Below are positions 1-7,316 of a stretch of DNA of 64,000 nt, in pieces. The DNA is from WHSW01 sp963828755 (GTDB lineage: Bacteria > Actinomycetota > Thermoleophilia > Solirubrobacterales > 70-9), in the NCBI GenBank assembly GCA_963828755.1, contig CAWHFY010000010.1, forward strand, positions 1-64,000, in the 5' to 3' direction. Made by a program: the position numbers and the translations under genes. Under the pieces are notes generated by a model. That model searched no databases. It saw nothing but the letters and a program-made list of their open reading frames with translations, and was not told where the DNA came from. Every line of letters starts with the position of its first letter. Within the stretch, counting starts at the first letter, position 1.

Positions 1-2
1 CG

Positions 3-863
3 ATGACTGAGCATGCGGACTCCGGCGCCCGCCCGGGCGCCGACGCCTTGCGCGGCTGGACCGGGCACCGGCTCGACGAGCTCGCAGGCGGTCACGTCGG
101 CCGGCTCGAGGGCTGCTTCATCGACGAGTCCAGCGGCGAGCCGGAGTGGCTGCTCGCTCGGATGGGGCGCTTTGGCCACTACACGCTCGTCCCGGCCCGC
201 GACGCGGTCGAGGGCGTCGGCCACGTGTGGGTTCCGTACACGCGCGAGCTGATCCGCAAGGCGCCCAAGGTCGACCCGAACCAGTCGCTGCTCGCCGCGG
301 CCGAGCGCCGGCTGCTCGAGCACTACGGGCTCGCGGTCGACGCCGACCGCGCGACCGAACTCGCAGCGCGCGCCGACGACGCGGTCAGCGCCCGCCCGGC
401 GGCTGACCGGGATATCGCTCGTCCGTCTCTAGGCGGCGAGTCGCCGGTTGCGCGCGTCCGAGATCCGCGTCCAGGCGTCCGTGAACGACAGCGCCTCCGC
501 GAAGCTTCTCGCCTTCGGCGAGAGCTCGTGACGCTTGCCATCGAGACGGCTGACGCAGATCGGGATCACGACCGCCGGCGTTTCCAGCTCATCGCGCAGG
601 GAGGCCATCTGCTGCCACCGTGCGTTGCTCTCCATGCTTCCCATCGGCTCCTCCCCCGGATCACACCGGGGCCTGGGACAGTGATCGGCGCGAGTGTAAG
701 CGCAGTCGTCGGACGCGAAACACGTGCGGATTTCAACGAAGCCGCAAAGTGGGGCAAAGGCGCCTCGGGCGAGTGCCCGAGCGGGTTTGCGGGCGCCGCT
801 AGCAGCCGAGGGCGCGCGCGATCACCATCTGCTGCACCTCGTCGGTGCCCTCGCCGATGGTGA
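3..863 (+). CDS. PRC-barrel domain protein; C-terminal half of ORF doubtful
   Basis: The first ~110 residues read as a PRC-barrel domain: a GHRLDELAG opening, FIDESSGEPEWLLARMG in the barrel, and the HVWVPYTRELIRKAPK segment. Family members are small beta-barrel proteins, often annotated as photosystem reaction-centre-like, with unclear roles in actinobacteria. The frame stays open to 863, but beyond about 405 the translation is low-complexity Arg-rich sequence. It also overlaps the opposite-strand gene at 429-644 and the end of the acyl-CoA dehydrogenase. A one-base shift near 400 would end the protein at 406, a normal size. The ATG sits 3 bases from the window edge, so upstream context is missing. 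The domain call is reasonable; the true end is uncertain. Confidence 0.5.
   Translation: MTEHADSGARPGADALRGWTGHRLDELAGGHVGRLEGCFIDESSGEPEWLLARMGRFGHYTLVPARDAVEGVGHVWVPYTRELIRKAPKVDPNQSLLAAAERRLLEHYGLAVDADRATELAARADDAVSARPAADRDIARPSLGGESPVARVRDPRPGVRERQRLREASRLRRELVTLAIETADADRDHDRRRFQLIAQGGHLLPPCVALHASHRLLPRITPGPGTVIGASVSAVVGRETRADFNEAAKWGKGASGECPSGFAGAASSRGRARSPSAAPRRCPRRW
429..644 (-). CDS. small hypothetical protein (71 aa)
   Basis: This short ORF has a GGGGGAGGAG Shine-Dalgarno sequence just upstream of two possible ATG starts (644 and, four codons in, 635). Codon third positions are G/C-rich like its neighbours. The product has no membrane segment or signal peptide and contains a short beta-strand-like stretch (AVVIPICVSRLDGK). 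I recognise no family. It is convergent with the PRC-barrel gene and occupies the part of that ORF that looks non-coding, which supports it as the real gene here. Function unknown. Confidence 0.5.
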   Translation of the reverse strand: MGSMESNARWQQMASLRDELETPAVVIPICVSRLDGKRHELSPKARSFAEALSFTDAWTRISDARNRRLAA

Positions 864-1932
864 GGATCTTGGCGTCACGGTAGAACCGGCAGACGGGGTA
901 CTCCTCGATGTACCCGTAGCCCCCGTGGATCTGGACCGCCTCCTCGGTCGCGCGCACCGCGAGCCGGCCGGTGATCAGCTTCGCCTGCGCCGCCGTCAGG
1001 GTGAAGTTCTCGCCGGCGTCCTTTAGGAGCGCGGCGCGATAGGTGAGCAGGCGGGCCGCCTCGAGCTCGGCCGAGATGTTGGCGATCTTCGTCTGGATCG
1101 CCTGGAACTTCGAGATGGGTTGTCCGAACGCCCGCCGCTCCTTCGCGTAGGAGACGGCCTCGTCGAGCGCTCCCTGCGCGAGCCCGACACCCATCGCCGC
1201 GACCCCGATCCGGCCGATGTCGAGGATGTGCAGGAACTGCTTGAAGCCGGCGCCGCGCGGGCCGAGCAGGTTCTCCGCCGGAACGCGGCAGTCGGTGAAG
1301 GTCAGCGGCCTGGTGTCGGACGCGTTCCAGCCCATCTTCCGATACGGCTCGCCGGCCTCGTAGCCCGGTGTGCCGCGCTCGACGATCAGGTTCGAGATCT
1401 CGTTCTCGCCGGTGATCGCGGTGATCGCGACGTGGCCCGAGATCTCGGTGCCGGCGTTGGTGATGAACTGCTTCGCGCCGTCGATGATCCACTCGTCGCC
1501 GGCGAGGCGGGCGCGGGTCTGGGTGTTGCCGGCGTCCGAGCCGGCCTCGGGCTCGGTGAGCCCGAAGGCGCCGAGCTTGCGCCCCGCGCAGAGATCGGGC
1601 AGGAGCCGCTTCTGCTGGTCGTCGGAGCCGAACAGGTAGACCGGCTGGGTGCCGAGCGAGGTGTGGGCGCAGAGCGTGATCGCGACCGACGAGTCGATCC
1701 GGGTCAGCTCCTCGACCGCGAGCGCGTAGGCGAGCGTGTCACCGCCCCCGCCGCCGACGCTCTCCGGGAACGGGATCCCCATCAGGTCGAGCTCGCCCAT
1801 CTTCGCGACCAGTTCGTATGGGAAGGCCTTCGTACGGTCGAGTTCGGCGGCGACCGGGGCCACCTCGCCCCGAGCGAAATCGCGAACGGTGTCGCGCAGA
1901 AGGCGCTGCTCGTCTGAGAGCTGGAAGTCCAA
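799..1932 (-). CDS. acyl-CoA dehydrogenase
   Basis: Full-length 377-aa acyl-CoA dehydrogenase, a cytoplasmic FAD enzyme that oxidises acyl-CoA to trans-2-enoyl-CoA and hands electrons to ETF. The N-terminal helical domain begins DFQLSDEQRLLRDTV. The middle domain shows GLTEPEAGSDAG and the FITNAG flavin-contact segment. The C-terminal domain has IHGGYGYIEEYP and the catalytic base Glu361 in IGEGTDEVQ, the position used by short- and medium-chain enzymes. The start is TTG, with TAAGCT 9 nt upstream and no Shine-Dalgarno, so it may be leaderless or read through from the HxlR gene just upstream. The ETF and ETF-QO genes at 11.7-15.2 kb are its likely electron acceptors. Chain-length preference cannot be read from the sequence. 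Confidence 0.93.
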   Translation of the reverse strand: MDFQLSDEQRLLRDTVRDFARGEVAPVAAELDRTKAFPYELVAKMGELDLMGIPFPESVGGGGGDTLAYALAVEELTRIDSSVAITLCAHTSLGTQPVYLFGSDDQQKRLLPDLCAGRKLGAFGLTEPEAGSDAGNTQTRARLAGDEWIIDGAKQFITNAGTEISGHVAITAITGENEISNLIVERGTPGYEAGEPYRKMGWNASDTRPLTFTDCRVPAENLLGPRGAGFKQFLHILDIGRIGVAAMGVGLAQGALDEAVSYAKERRAFGQPISKFQAIQTKIANISAELEAARLLTYRAALLKDAGENFTLTAAQAKLITGRLAVRATEEAVQIHGGYGYIEEYPVCRFYRDAKILTIGEGTDEVQQMVIARALGC

Positions 1933-1944
1933 GGGTGGCGCAGC

Positions 1945-2430
1945 TTACGGGGCGTGCACGGTGCTCAGCGCCTGCTCGTCGCTCGGCGCGCCCGGCCCGT
2001 ACTCGGAGTACGCGTCGCGAGCCCCCAGGCGCTCGCCGCACTTCACGCAGCTGCCGCGGTCGTCGACCAGCCCGCCGCACACCTTGTGGCGGATCAGCAT
2101 CGGCGGGCCCTCGGGCTCGGACAGGTAGCGGTCGCCCCAGTGCATCATGGAGATCATCACCGGCCACAGGTCGAGCCCCTTCTCGGTGAGGAAGTACTCG
2201 TAGCGGGGCGGGCGCTCCTGGTACGGGCGCTTCTCGAGGATGTCCTCCTCAACCAGCCGCGCGAGCCGGTTGGAGAGCACGTTGCGCGCGACGCCGAGGT
2301 TGTCCTGGATCTGGTCGAAGCGCCGGCGTCCGTTGAAGACATCGCGGATGACGAGCAACGTCCAGCGCTCGCCGAGCACCTCGAGGGTGCGTGCGATCGA
2401 ACACGCCTGGTCGTAGTCGCGATTGAGCAC
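1945..2430 (-). CDS. HxlR-family transcriptional regulator with C-terminal zinc ribbon
   Basis: A winged-helix HxlR/MarR-like regulator. The core CSIARTLEVLGERWTLLVIR, followed by a recognition-helix region (FDQIQDNLGVARNVLSNRLA) and the wing RPPRYEYFLTEKG, is diagnostic. After residue ~125 the protein adds KVCGG...SCVKCG, three or four cysteines that could bind zinc, as in some actinobacterial HxlR proteins. I start it at GTG 2430. The in-frame TTG at 2466 lies inside a good promoter (TTGACG-17-CTTAGT) and could not be transcribed from it. It is divergent from the peptide/thioesterase pair, and a 15-bp palindrome lies between them, so it probably controls both itself and that pair. Confidence 0.85.
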   Translation of the reverse strand: MLNRDYDQACSIARTLEVLGERWTLLVIRDVFNGRRRFDQIQDNLGVARNVLSNRLARLVEEDILEKRPYQERPPRYEYFLTEKGLDLWPVMISMMHWGDRYLSEPEGPPMLIRHKVCGGLVDDRGSCVKCGERLGARDAYSEYGPGAPSDEQALSTVHAP

Positions 2431-2451
2431 GAGTGTGATTGTCGCACACTC
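2431..2451 (-). promoter_or_regulatory. perfect 7-bp inverted repeat in HxlR leader
   Basis: GAGTGTG and CACACTC are exact complements separated by 7 bp and end one base before the regulator's GTG start. In RNA this would form a hairpin in the short 5' leader. In DNA it could be an operator. The choice between the two cannot be made from sequence. Confidence 0.45.
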
Positions 2452-2452
2452 G

Positions 2453-2494
2453 GTTGCATCACGCAACTAAGCCTGTTAGCTTCGGTTTCGTCAA
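2453..2494. promoter_or_regulatory. divergent promoters with HxlR-type operator
   Basis: On the minus strand TTGACG (2489-2494), a 17-bp spacer and CTTAGT (2466-2471) form a good promoter for the HxlR gene. On the plus strand TTGCAT (2454-2459), 16 bp and TTAGCT (2476-2481) can drive the peptide/thioesterase pair. The dyad GTTGC-ATCAC-GCAAC at 2453-2467 overlaps both, touching the -10 box of one and the -35 box of the other. That placement suits a repressor controlling both directions. Confidence 0.5.
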
Positions 2495-2518
2495 GCAACC
2501 CGGCCGAAGGAGGCCACG

Positions 2519-2614
2519 ATGACGCTGATCGAGATCGCACCCGTCCAGGTGGACCTGACCCTCGAGGAGATCATCGCCGACCTCGCCTATCCGTACGCGG
2601 GGGAACGCGCGTGA
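2519..2614 (+). CDS. 31-codon leader peptide/small protein
   Basis: ATG at 2519 is preceded by an excellent GAAGGAGG Shine-Dalgarno sequence (2506-2513), one of the strongest in the window. The ORF encodes 31 residues, acidic and without a membrane segment (opens MTLIEIAPVQVDLTLEEII). Its stop overlaps the thioesterase start as GTGA, the same 4-bp overlap seen between many genes here, so the two are probably translationally coupled. It could be a genuine small protein or a device that brings ribosomes to the weak GTG start downstream. No family recognised. Confidence 0.5.
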   Translation: MTLIEIAPVQVDLTLEEIIADLAYPYAGERA

Positions 2615-3147
2615 CCTCGGTCGAGGCCGCCACCGAGCACGCGAGGAGCGCCGCGGAGACGACCAGGACGCGGATCCTGCAGTGGCAGGACCCGCTCTCG
2701 GTCGCCGCGGTCGGGGCGCGGATGAAGGGGATCGACTACATGCGCGCGCTCGCCGCCGGCGAGCTGCCTCCCCCGCCGATTGCGGTGCTGATGAACATGC
2801 AGCCGGTCGAGCTCGAACCCGGCCGCGCGATCTTCGAGGGTCGACCGGCGGAGGAGCACTACAACCCGATCGGCGTCGTCCACGGCGGCTATGCGTCGAC
2901 CCTGCTCGACTCGGCCCTGGGGTGCGCCGTGCACACGACGCTCGAGCTCGGCGAGGCCTATACGACGCTCACCCTCGAGGTGAAGATGGTCCGGCCGATC
3001 GGCGCCGCGGTCGAGCTGGTCCGAGCCGAGGCGGAGGTCCTTTACCGGGGCCGACGTCAGGCGACCGCACAGGCGAAGCTGATCGACGCGGCGACCGGAA
3101 AGCTGCTCGCCCACGGGACCTCGACCTGCATGATCATCGGTTCTTGA
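2611..3147 (+). CDS. PaaI-family hotdog thioesterase
   Basis: 178-aa hotdog-fold thioesterase. The central helix carries NPIGVVHGGYASTLLDSALG, the HGG motif of PaaI/YigI-type acyl-CoA thioesterases. The strands YTTLTLEVKMVRPI and the ending LAHGTSTCMII are also typical. The expected reaction is hydrolysis of an acyl- or aryl-CoA to the free acid plus CoA in the cytoplasm. I chose GTG 2611 because it overlaps the stop of the 31-codon ORF (GTGA). The open frame extends far upstream but there it is antisense to the HxlR gene. The divergent HxlR regulator is the likely controller. Substrate unknown. Confidence 0.85.
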   Translation: MTSVEAATEHARSAAETTRTRILQWQDPLSVAAVGARMKGIDYMRALAAGELPPPPIAVLMNMQPVELEPGRAIFEGRPAEEHYNPIGVVHGGYASTLLDSALGCAVHTTLELGEAYTTLTLEVKMVRPIGAAVELVRAEAEVLYRGRRQATAQAKLIDAATGKLLAHGTSTCMIIGS

Positions 3148-3179
3148 CCAGCGGCTCAGCGCCCGTCCGGGCGCCGCCT

Positions 3180-4632
3180 TTAGGCGCTGAGGTCGCCGGC
3201 GAGCTGGATCAGCAGGCGGGTGCCGAACCCGGTGGCTCCCGAGCCGACGTACTCGCGGCCGGTGTCCCAGGCGGTCCCGGCGATGTCGAGGTGCACCCAT
3301 GGCACTTCGTCGACGAATTCCTCGAGGAACGAGGCGGCGTAGATCGTTCCCGCCTTGCGCTTCGTCGCCGCGTTGGTCAGGTCAGCGACGCTTCCCTTGG
3401 TGAGGGCCTTGTACTCGTCATGCAGCGGCAGGCGCCAGGCGAGCTCGCCGCTCTCGGCGGCCGCGGCGCCGACCGTCGCCGCCCACTCGTCGTCGTTGGA
3501 GATCAGCGCCGCGTAGGTCGAGCCGAGCGCGACCACCACCGCGCCGGTCAGCGTCGCCAGGTCGACGAGGCGCTCGGCGCCGAGCTCGCGGACGGCGTAG
3601 GTGAGGGCGTCGGCGAGGATCAGCCGGCCCTCCGCATCGGTGTTGTTGACCTCGACCGTCTTGCCGTTCAGCTGGGTGATGACGTCGCCGGGCTTGATCG
3701 CCGTGCCGCTCGGCATGTTCTCGGTCGACGGCACCACCGCGACCAGATCGAGCTCGAGCCCGAGCTCGGCGATCGCCGCGACCGCCTCGATTACCGCGGC
3801 GCCGCCGGACATGTCGAACTTCATCTCGTGCATGCCGGCAGACGGCTTGATCGAGATCCCACCGCTGTCGAAGGTGACCGCTTTGCCGACCAGCCCGATC
3901 CGCGGCCCGTCGCCGCCGCCGGAGTAGCGCAGCGAGATGAGCCTCGGGTCGGTCGCGGTCCCCTGGGAGACGGCGACCAGGCCGCCCATGCCGGCCGCAG
4001 CGATGGCCTCGCGGTCGAGCACTTCGATCTCGACCCGGTCGTGCTCGGCGGCGATCTCGGTCGCCCGCTCCGCGAGCGCCGCCGGGGTGAGGTCGTTCGA
4101 GGGCAGGTTCTGAAGCGTGCGAGCCCGGTTCGCGGCCTCAGCGGCGACGGCGGCGACTCGCGCGGCCGCATCGACCGCCGGCTCGTCGGCGGTCGCGGCG
4201 ATCAGGCTCAGCCGCTCGATGGCGACCGGCTCCGGCTCGCCCTCCTCGCGCGAGGAGTAGCGGTCGAACCGGTAGTCCGGCGAGGATCGTCCCCTCGACG
4301 ATCGCGGCCGCGGCCTCGGCTGCGTCGGCCGCCCCGGGCAGTGCCCACGCGACCGACTTCGCGTCGAGCCCCGCCGCGCGCTTGGCGGCGATCGCGGCGG
4401 CGACGCGCAGGCGCTCGGGGTCGAGCTTCGCGGGCTCGCCGAGCCCGACGACGAGGGCGGTCGCCGGCTCGTCCGGGTGAAGGACGGCGACCTTCTTGAA
4501 CGCGCTCTTGGCGGCGGCGGCGCCGCGGGCGTCGGCGAGTTCCACTGGAAGCGAGGCGCCGTCGGCCAGTCCGGCGACGACGACGTCGGCGTCGACCTCG
4601 GCCAAGCTCGTCGTGGTCACTTCCACCTGCAC
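3180..4632 (-). CDS. pepA: leucyl aminopeptidase (M17), frameshifted
   Basis: Cytosolic M17 aminopeptidase, a two-metal enzyme removing N-terminal residues. The N-terminal domain (from GTG 4632) reads cleanly to AIVEGTILAG near 4280. There the frame breaks, and the next frame continues with DYRFDRYSSREEGEPEP and the catalytic domain. That part shows the metal-ligand segment VGKAVTFDSGG, the signature NTDAEGRLILADAL, and DLATLTGA. A single small indel at about 4276-4282 accounts for the break, and both halves are otherwise intact. It could be a sequencing error or a fresh mutation. TAGACT lies 8 nt before the start, suggesting a leaderless mRNA. Confidence 0.85.
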
Positions 4633-4749
4633 GGCGCGCGAGTCTAACGGCGGTGGCCGTGCCCGATTAACTTCCGACCCGAGCACGGTCTCTAGGGTCG
4701 GCGTGTACAACGAGCGCCGCCCCGGGGCGGCGGCGAAAGGAGAGCCGCG

Positions 4750-5121
4750 ATGGGACAACCGGTCGTTCACTTCGAGGTCGTCGGACCCGACGGCGAGAAG
4801 CTGCGCAACTACTACAAGGAGATGTTCGGCTGGGAGGCCGATGCCAACAACCCGATGAACTACGGGTTGGTCTCGAAGGAGGGCAACACGACGTCGGCCG
4901 GCGACGGCATCGGCGGCGGGCTCGGCCAGGGCCCCGAGGGCTACGAGGGACACGTCACCTTCTACGTCGAGGTGCCCGACGTCGAGGCGTCGCTCGCCCA
5001 GGCCGAGAGCCTCGGTGGCTCTCGGGTGATGGGGCCGGAGACGATCATGGAGGGCGTCACGCTGGGGCTGTTCAACGACCCCGACGGCAACCTGATCGGC
5101 GTGCTCGAGGGCTCGAGCTAG
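4750..5121 (+). CDS. VOC-family (glyoxalase/bleomycin-resistance fold) protein
   Basis: 123-aa single-domain VOC protein. It starts MGQPVVHFEVVGPDGEKLRNYY, the beta-alpha opening typical of the fold. It closes with GLFNDPDGNLIGVLEG, where the final Glu is usually a metal ligand. A GAAAGGAGA Shine-Dalgarno sequence lies 7 nt upstream of the ATG. The family is used for isomerases, dioxygenases and antibiotic-binding proteins, and nothing here narrows the function. It is a monocistronic gene followed by a strong GC hairpin. Confidence 0.85.
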   Translation: MGQPVVHFEVVGPDGEKLRNYYKEMFGWEADANNPMNYGLVSKEGNTTSAGDGIGGGLGQGPEGYEGHVTFYVEVPDVEASLAQAESLGGSRVMGPETIMEGVTLGLFNDPDGNLIGVLEGSS

Positions 5122-5182
5122 CGCCCCGCATACCGCCGCCAGGGCCCCGCTTCGCGCCGGGGCCCTGCGCCTATGCGGGCGC
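5121..5182 (+). terminator. nested GC-rich hairpin after VOC gene
   Basis: An inner perfect 9-bp stem AGGGCCCCG/CGGGGCCCT (5141-5149 with 5158-5166, 8-nt loop) lies inside an outer pair of arms GCGCC-CGCATA/TATGCGGGCGC (5121-5132 with 5172-5182, one bulged C). No U-run follows, so it would be a GC-type or Rho-assisted terminator, or a transcript-stabilising structure. Confidence 0.55.
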
Positions 5183-5254
5183 GATCGCGCGCCGCTTGAC
5201 TAGCATCTGAAAGCGATCCTGCGCGGCCCTCGCCGCCGACAAAGAAAGGCTTCG

Positions 5255-6439
5255 ATGTCCCAGACAGTCATCCTCGGCACCGCGCGTACCCCGTTCGGGA
5301 AGATGGGCGGAGCGCTCGCCTCGAAGGGCGCTCCGCAGCTCGGCGGCGAGGCGATCAGCGCCGCGCTCGAGCGCGCCGGCGTCGCCCCCGACCAGGTCCA
5401 GCAGGTGATCTTCGGGCAGGTGCTGCAGGCCGGCCAGGGGCAGATTCCGTCCCGCCAGGCGCAGATCGAGGCGGAGATCCCGAAGGAGGTCCCCTCGGAG
5501 ACGATCAACAAGGTCTGCGCCTCCGGGATGCGGGCGGTCGGCCTCGCCGACCAGGCGATCCGCGCCGGCGACCTCGAGGTCGGGGTGACCGGCGGGATGG
5601 AGTCGATGTCGAACGCTCCCTACCTGCTGCCCGGCGCGCGATTCGGGTTCCGCATGGGCGACGTCAAGGCGATCGACTCGATGACTCACGACGGGCTGAC
5701 CAACCCCTTCACCAACAAGCAGATGATCAACGAGGCCAGCGAGGTCGGCAACGAGCTCGAGATCACCCGTCCGGACATGGACCGCTGGGCGGCCCGCTCG
5801 CATCAGCTGGCCGCGAGGGCGACGGACGAGGGCAAGCTGGCCGAGGAGATCGTCTCGGTCACCGTCAAGAGCCGCAAGGCCGAGAACGTCGTCGAGGCCG
5901 ACGAGGCGATCCGGCCCGACTCGACCGTCGAGTCGCTGGCGAAGCTGCCCGCGATCGGCGGCGATGACGCCACCCACACCGCGGGCAACGCCCCCGGGGT
6001 CAACGACGGTGCCGCCGCGGTGGTCGTCGCGTCCGACGAGTGGGCCGAGGCGAACGGGCTCGAGGTGCTGGCGCGGGTGCTCGCCTACGGCACCGTGGCC
6101 GACGACTTCCCCTACCTGGCGCGGACGCCGGCGAAGGCGGCCCAGCAAGCGCTCGACAAGCTCGGCAAGTCGGCCGACGAGATCGACCTCTGGGAGATCA
6201 ACGAGGCGTTCGCCTCGGTCGCCCTGAACTCGATCCGGATGCTCGGCGTGGACGACGACAAGGTCAACGTCAACGGCGGCGCGATCGCGCTCGGCCACCC
6301 GATCGGCGCCTCCGGCGGCCGGATCGTCGGCGCGCTCGTGCACGAGCTTCGCCGCCGCGGCGGCGGACTCGGCTGCGCGGCCATCTGTAGTGGCGGCGGC
6401 CAGGGCGACGCAATCATCATTGAGGTCAACGGGGCCTAG
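5255..6439 (+). CDS. acetyl-CoA acetyltransferase (thiolase)
   Basis: 394-aa thiolase. The catalytic triad is complete and sits at almost the textbook positions: Cys88 in INKVCASGMRAV, His348 in ALGHPIGASGG and Cys378 in AAICSGGGQG. It condenses or cleaves acetyl-CoA units, either biosynthetic (acetoacetyl-CoA) or the last step of beta-oxidation. A weak GAAAGG lies upstream of the ATG. The downstream HAD gene may be co-transcribed, since its likely start lies inside the thiolase 3' end. Together with the acyl-CoA dehydrogenase, mutase and ETF genes it outlines a fatty/branched-chain acyl-CoA pathway. Confidence 0.93.
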   Translation: MSQTVILGTARTPFGKMGGALASKGAPQLGGEAISAALERAGVAPDQVQQVIFGQVLQAGQGQIPSRQAQIEAEIPKEVPSETINKVCASGMRAVGLADQAIRAGDLEVGVTGGMESMSNAPYLLPGARFGFRMGDVKAIDSMTHDGLTNPFTNKQMINEASEVGNELEITRPDMDRWAARSHQLAARATDEGKLAEEIVSVTVKSRKAENVVEADEAIRPDSTVESLAKLPAIGGDDATHTAGNAPGVNDGAAAVVVASDEWAEANGLEVLARVLAYGTVADDFPYLARTPAKAAQQALDKLGKSADEIDLWEINEAFASVALNSIRMLGVDDDKVNVNGGAIALGHPIGASGGRIVGALVHELRRRGGGLGCAAICSGGGQGDAIIIEVNGA

Positions 6440-7316
6440 GGGGCTTCGGATCGCTCGGCCTGCGGCAGACCCTCCCGCGGCGGACGCGGAGCCGAGCACG
6501 CGGGAGGCCATTGGAGAAGGACGCCGCGCAGCGGCGTTCTTCGATCTGGACCGGACCTTGATCTCCGGGTCCTCCGGCCTCCCGTGGGCGCGGGCGGCGA
6601 CCAAGGCCGGGCTGATCAGCCGGCGCCAGATGGCGCGTTGGGGGGTCGATGCGATGCGCTTTCGGATGCGCGGCTCGACCGACGAGGCGACCGAGAAGCT
6701 GCTCGGCGAGATCAAGCAGGTCTTCAACGGCGTCTCGGCGCGCCAGATCGCGCGAATGGCGCCCGAGGTGCTGGTCGGCGTGCTGCCGCGGATCTACCCG
6801 GAGATGCTCGAGGAGGTCTACGCGCACCAGGACGCCGGGCGCCCGACCTTCATCGTCTCGGCGGCGGGCGACGAGCTCGTCCAGCTGCTCGCTCGGATTC
6901 TCTACATGGACGGCGGCATCGGGACCAGCTACGAGATCGGCGAGGACGGCCTGTTCACCGGCGAGCTCGGCGGCGCCTTCATGTACGGCGAGGGCAAGGT
7001 CGAGGCGATGCGCAAGTTCGCCGACCAGCACGACATCGACCTCGGGCTCTCCTACGCGTATTCCGACTCGGTCTCCGACCTGCCCATGCTCCGCGCGGTC
7101 GGGATCCCGGTGGTCGTCAACCCAGACGACGAGCTGACCCGGATCGCCGACGCCGAGGGCTGGCGCGTGATGCGGTTCGAGCGCCTCGGCCGCCGGCTGG
7201 CGCTGGCCGGGCTCAGCCTCGCGCTCGCGGGCGCGGCGCTGCTCGGGCGGAATAGGATCGGGCCGTGGACGGCGAGGAGCTCGCGTACGCAGGCGCCGCG
7301 CGCCAAGCGCAGCTGA
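6420..7316 (+). CDS. HAD-superfamily (IB) phosphatase with C-terminal membrane segment
   Basis: SerB-like HAD-IB hydrolase. Motif I is FFDLDRTLISGSS with the two catalytic aspartates, motif II is TFIVSAA, and motif III includes YAYSDSVSDLPML. The likely reaction is hydrolysis of a phosphomonoester. Near the C-terminus, LALAGLSLALAGAALLG is a probable membrane anchor. The start is uncertain. Only GTG 6390 and TTG 6420 lie upstream of motif I, both inside the thiolase reading frame, and I prefer TTG 6420 as the smaller overlap. The 3' end overlaps the amidase start by 52 bp. Substrate unknown. Confidence 0.75.
   Translation: MRSTGPRGLRIARPAADPPAADAEPSTREAIGEGRRAAAFFDLDRTLISGSSGLPWARAATKAGLISRRQMARWGVDAMRFRMRGSTDEATEKLLGEIKQVFNGVSARQIARMAPEVLVGVLPRIYPEMLEEVYAHQDAGRPTFIVSAAGDELVQLLARILYMDGGIGTSYEIGEDGLFTGELGGAFMYGEGKVEAMRKFADQHDIDLGLSYAYSDSVSDLPMLRAVGIPVVVNPDDELTRIADAEGWRVMRFERLGRRLALAGLSLALAGAALLGRNRIGPWTARSSRTQAPRAKRS

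Noticed and set aside
405..863. C-terminal extension of the PRC-barrel ORF
   Set aside because: Arg-rich, lacks family similarity and overlaps two opposite-strand genes. More likely the result of a small indel near 400.
2464..2466. TTG start giving a 173-aa HxlR protein
   Set aside because: The codon overlaps the CTTAGT -10 box of the gene's own promoter, so it would not be transcribed. The HxlR fold begins just after GTG 2430.
5171..6727. 518-codon minus-strand ORF over the thiolase gene
   Set aside because: Antisense shadow. It is rich in Arg/Gly/Val/Asp without motifs, while the plus strand encodes an intact thiolase with all catalytic residues.
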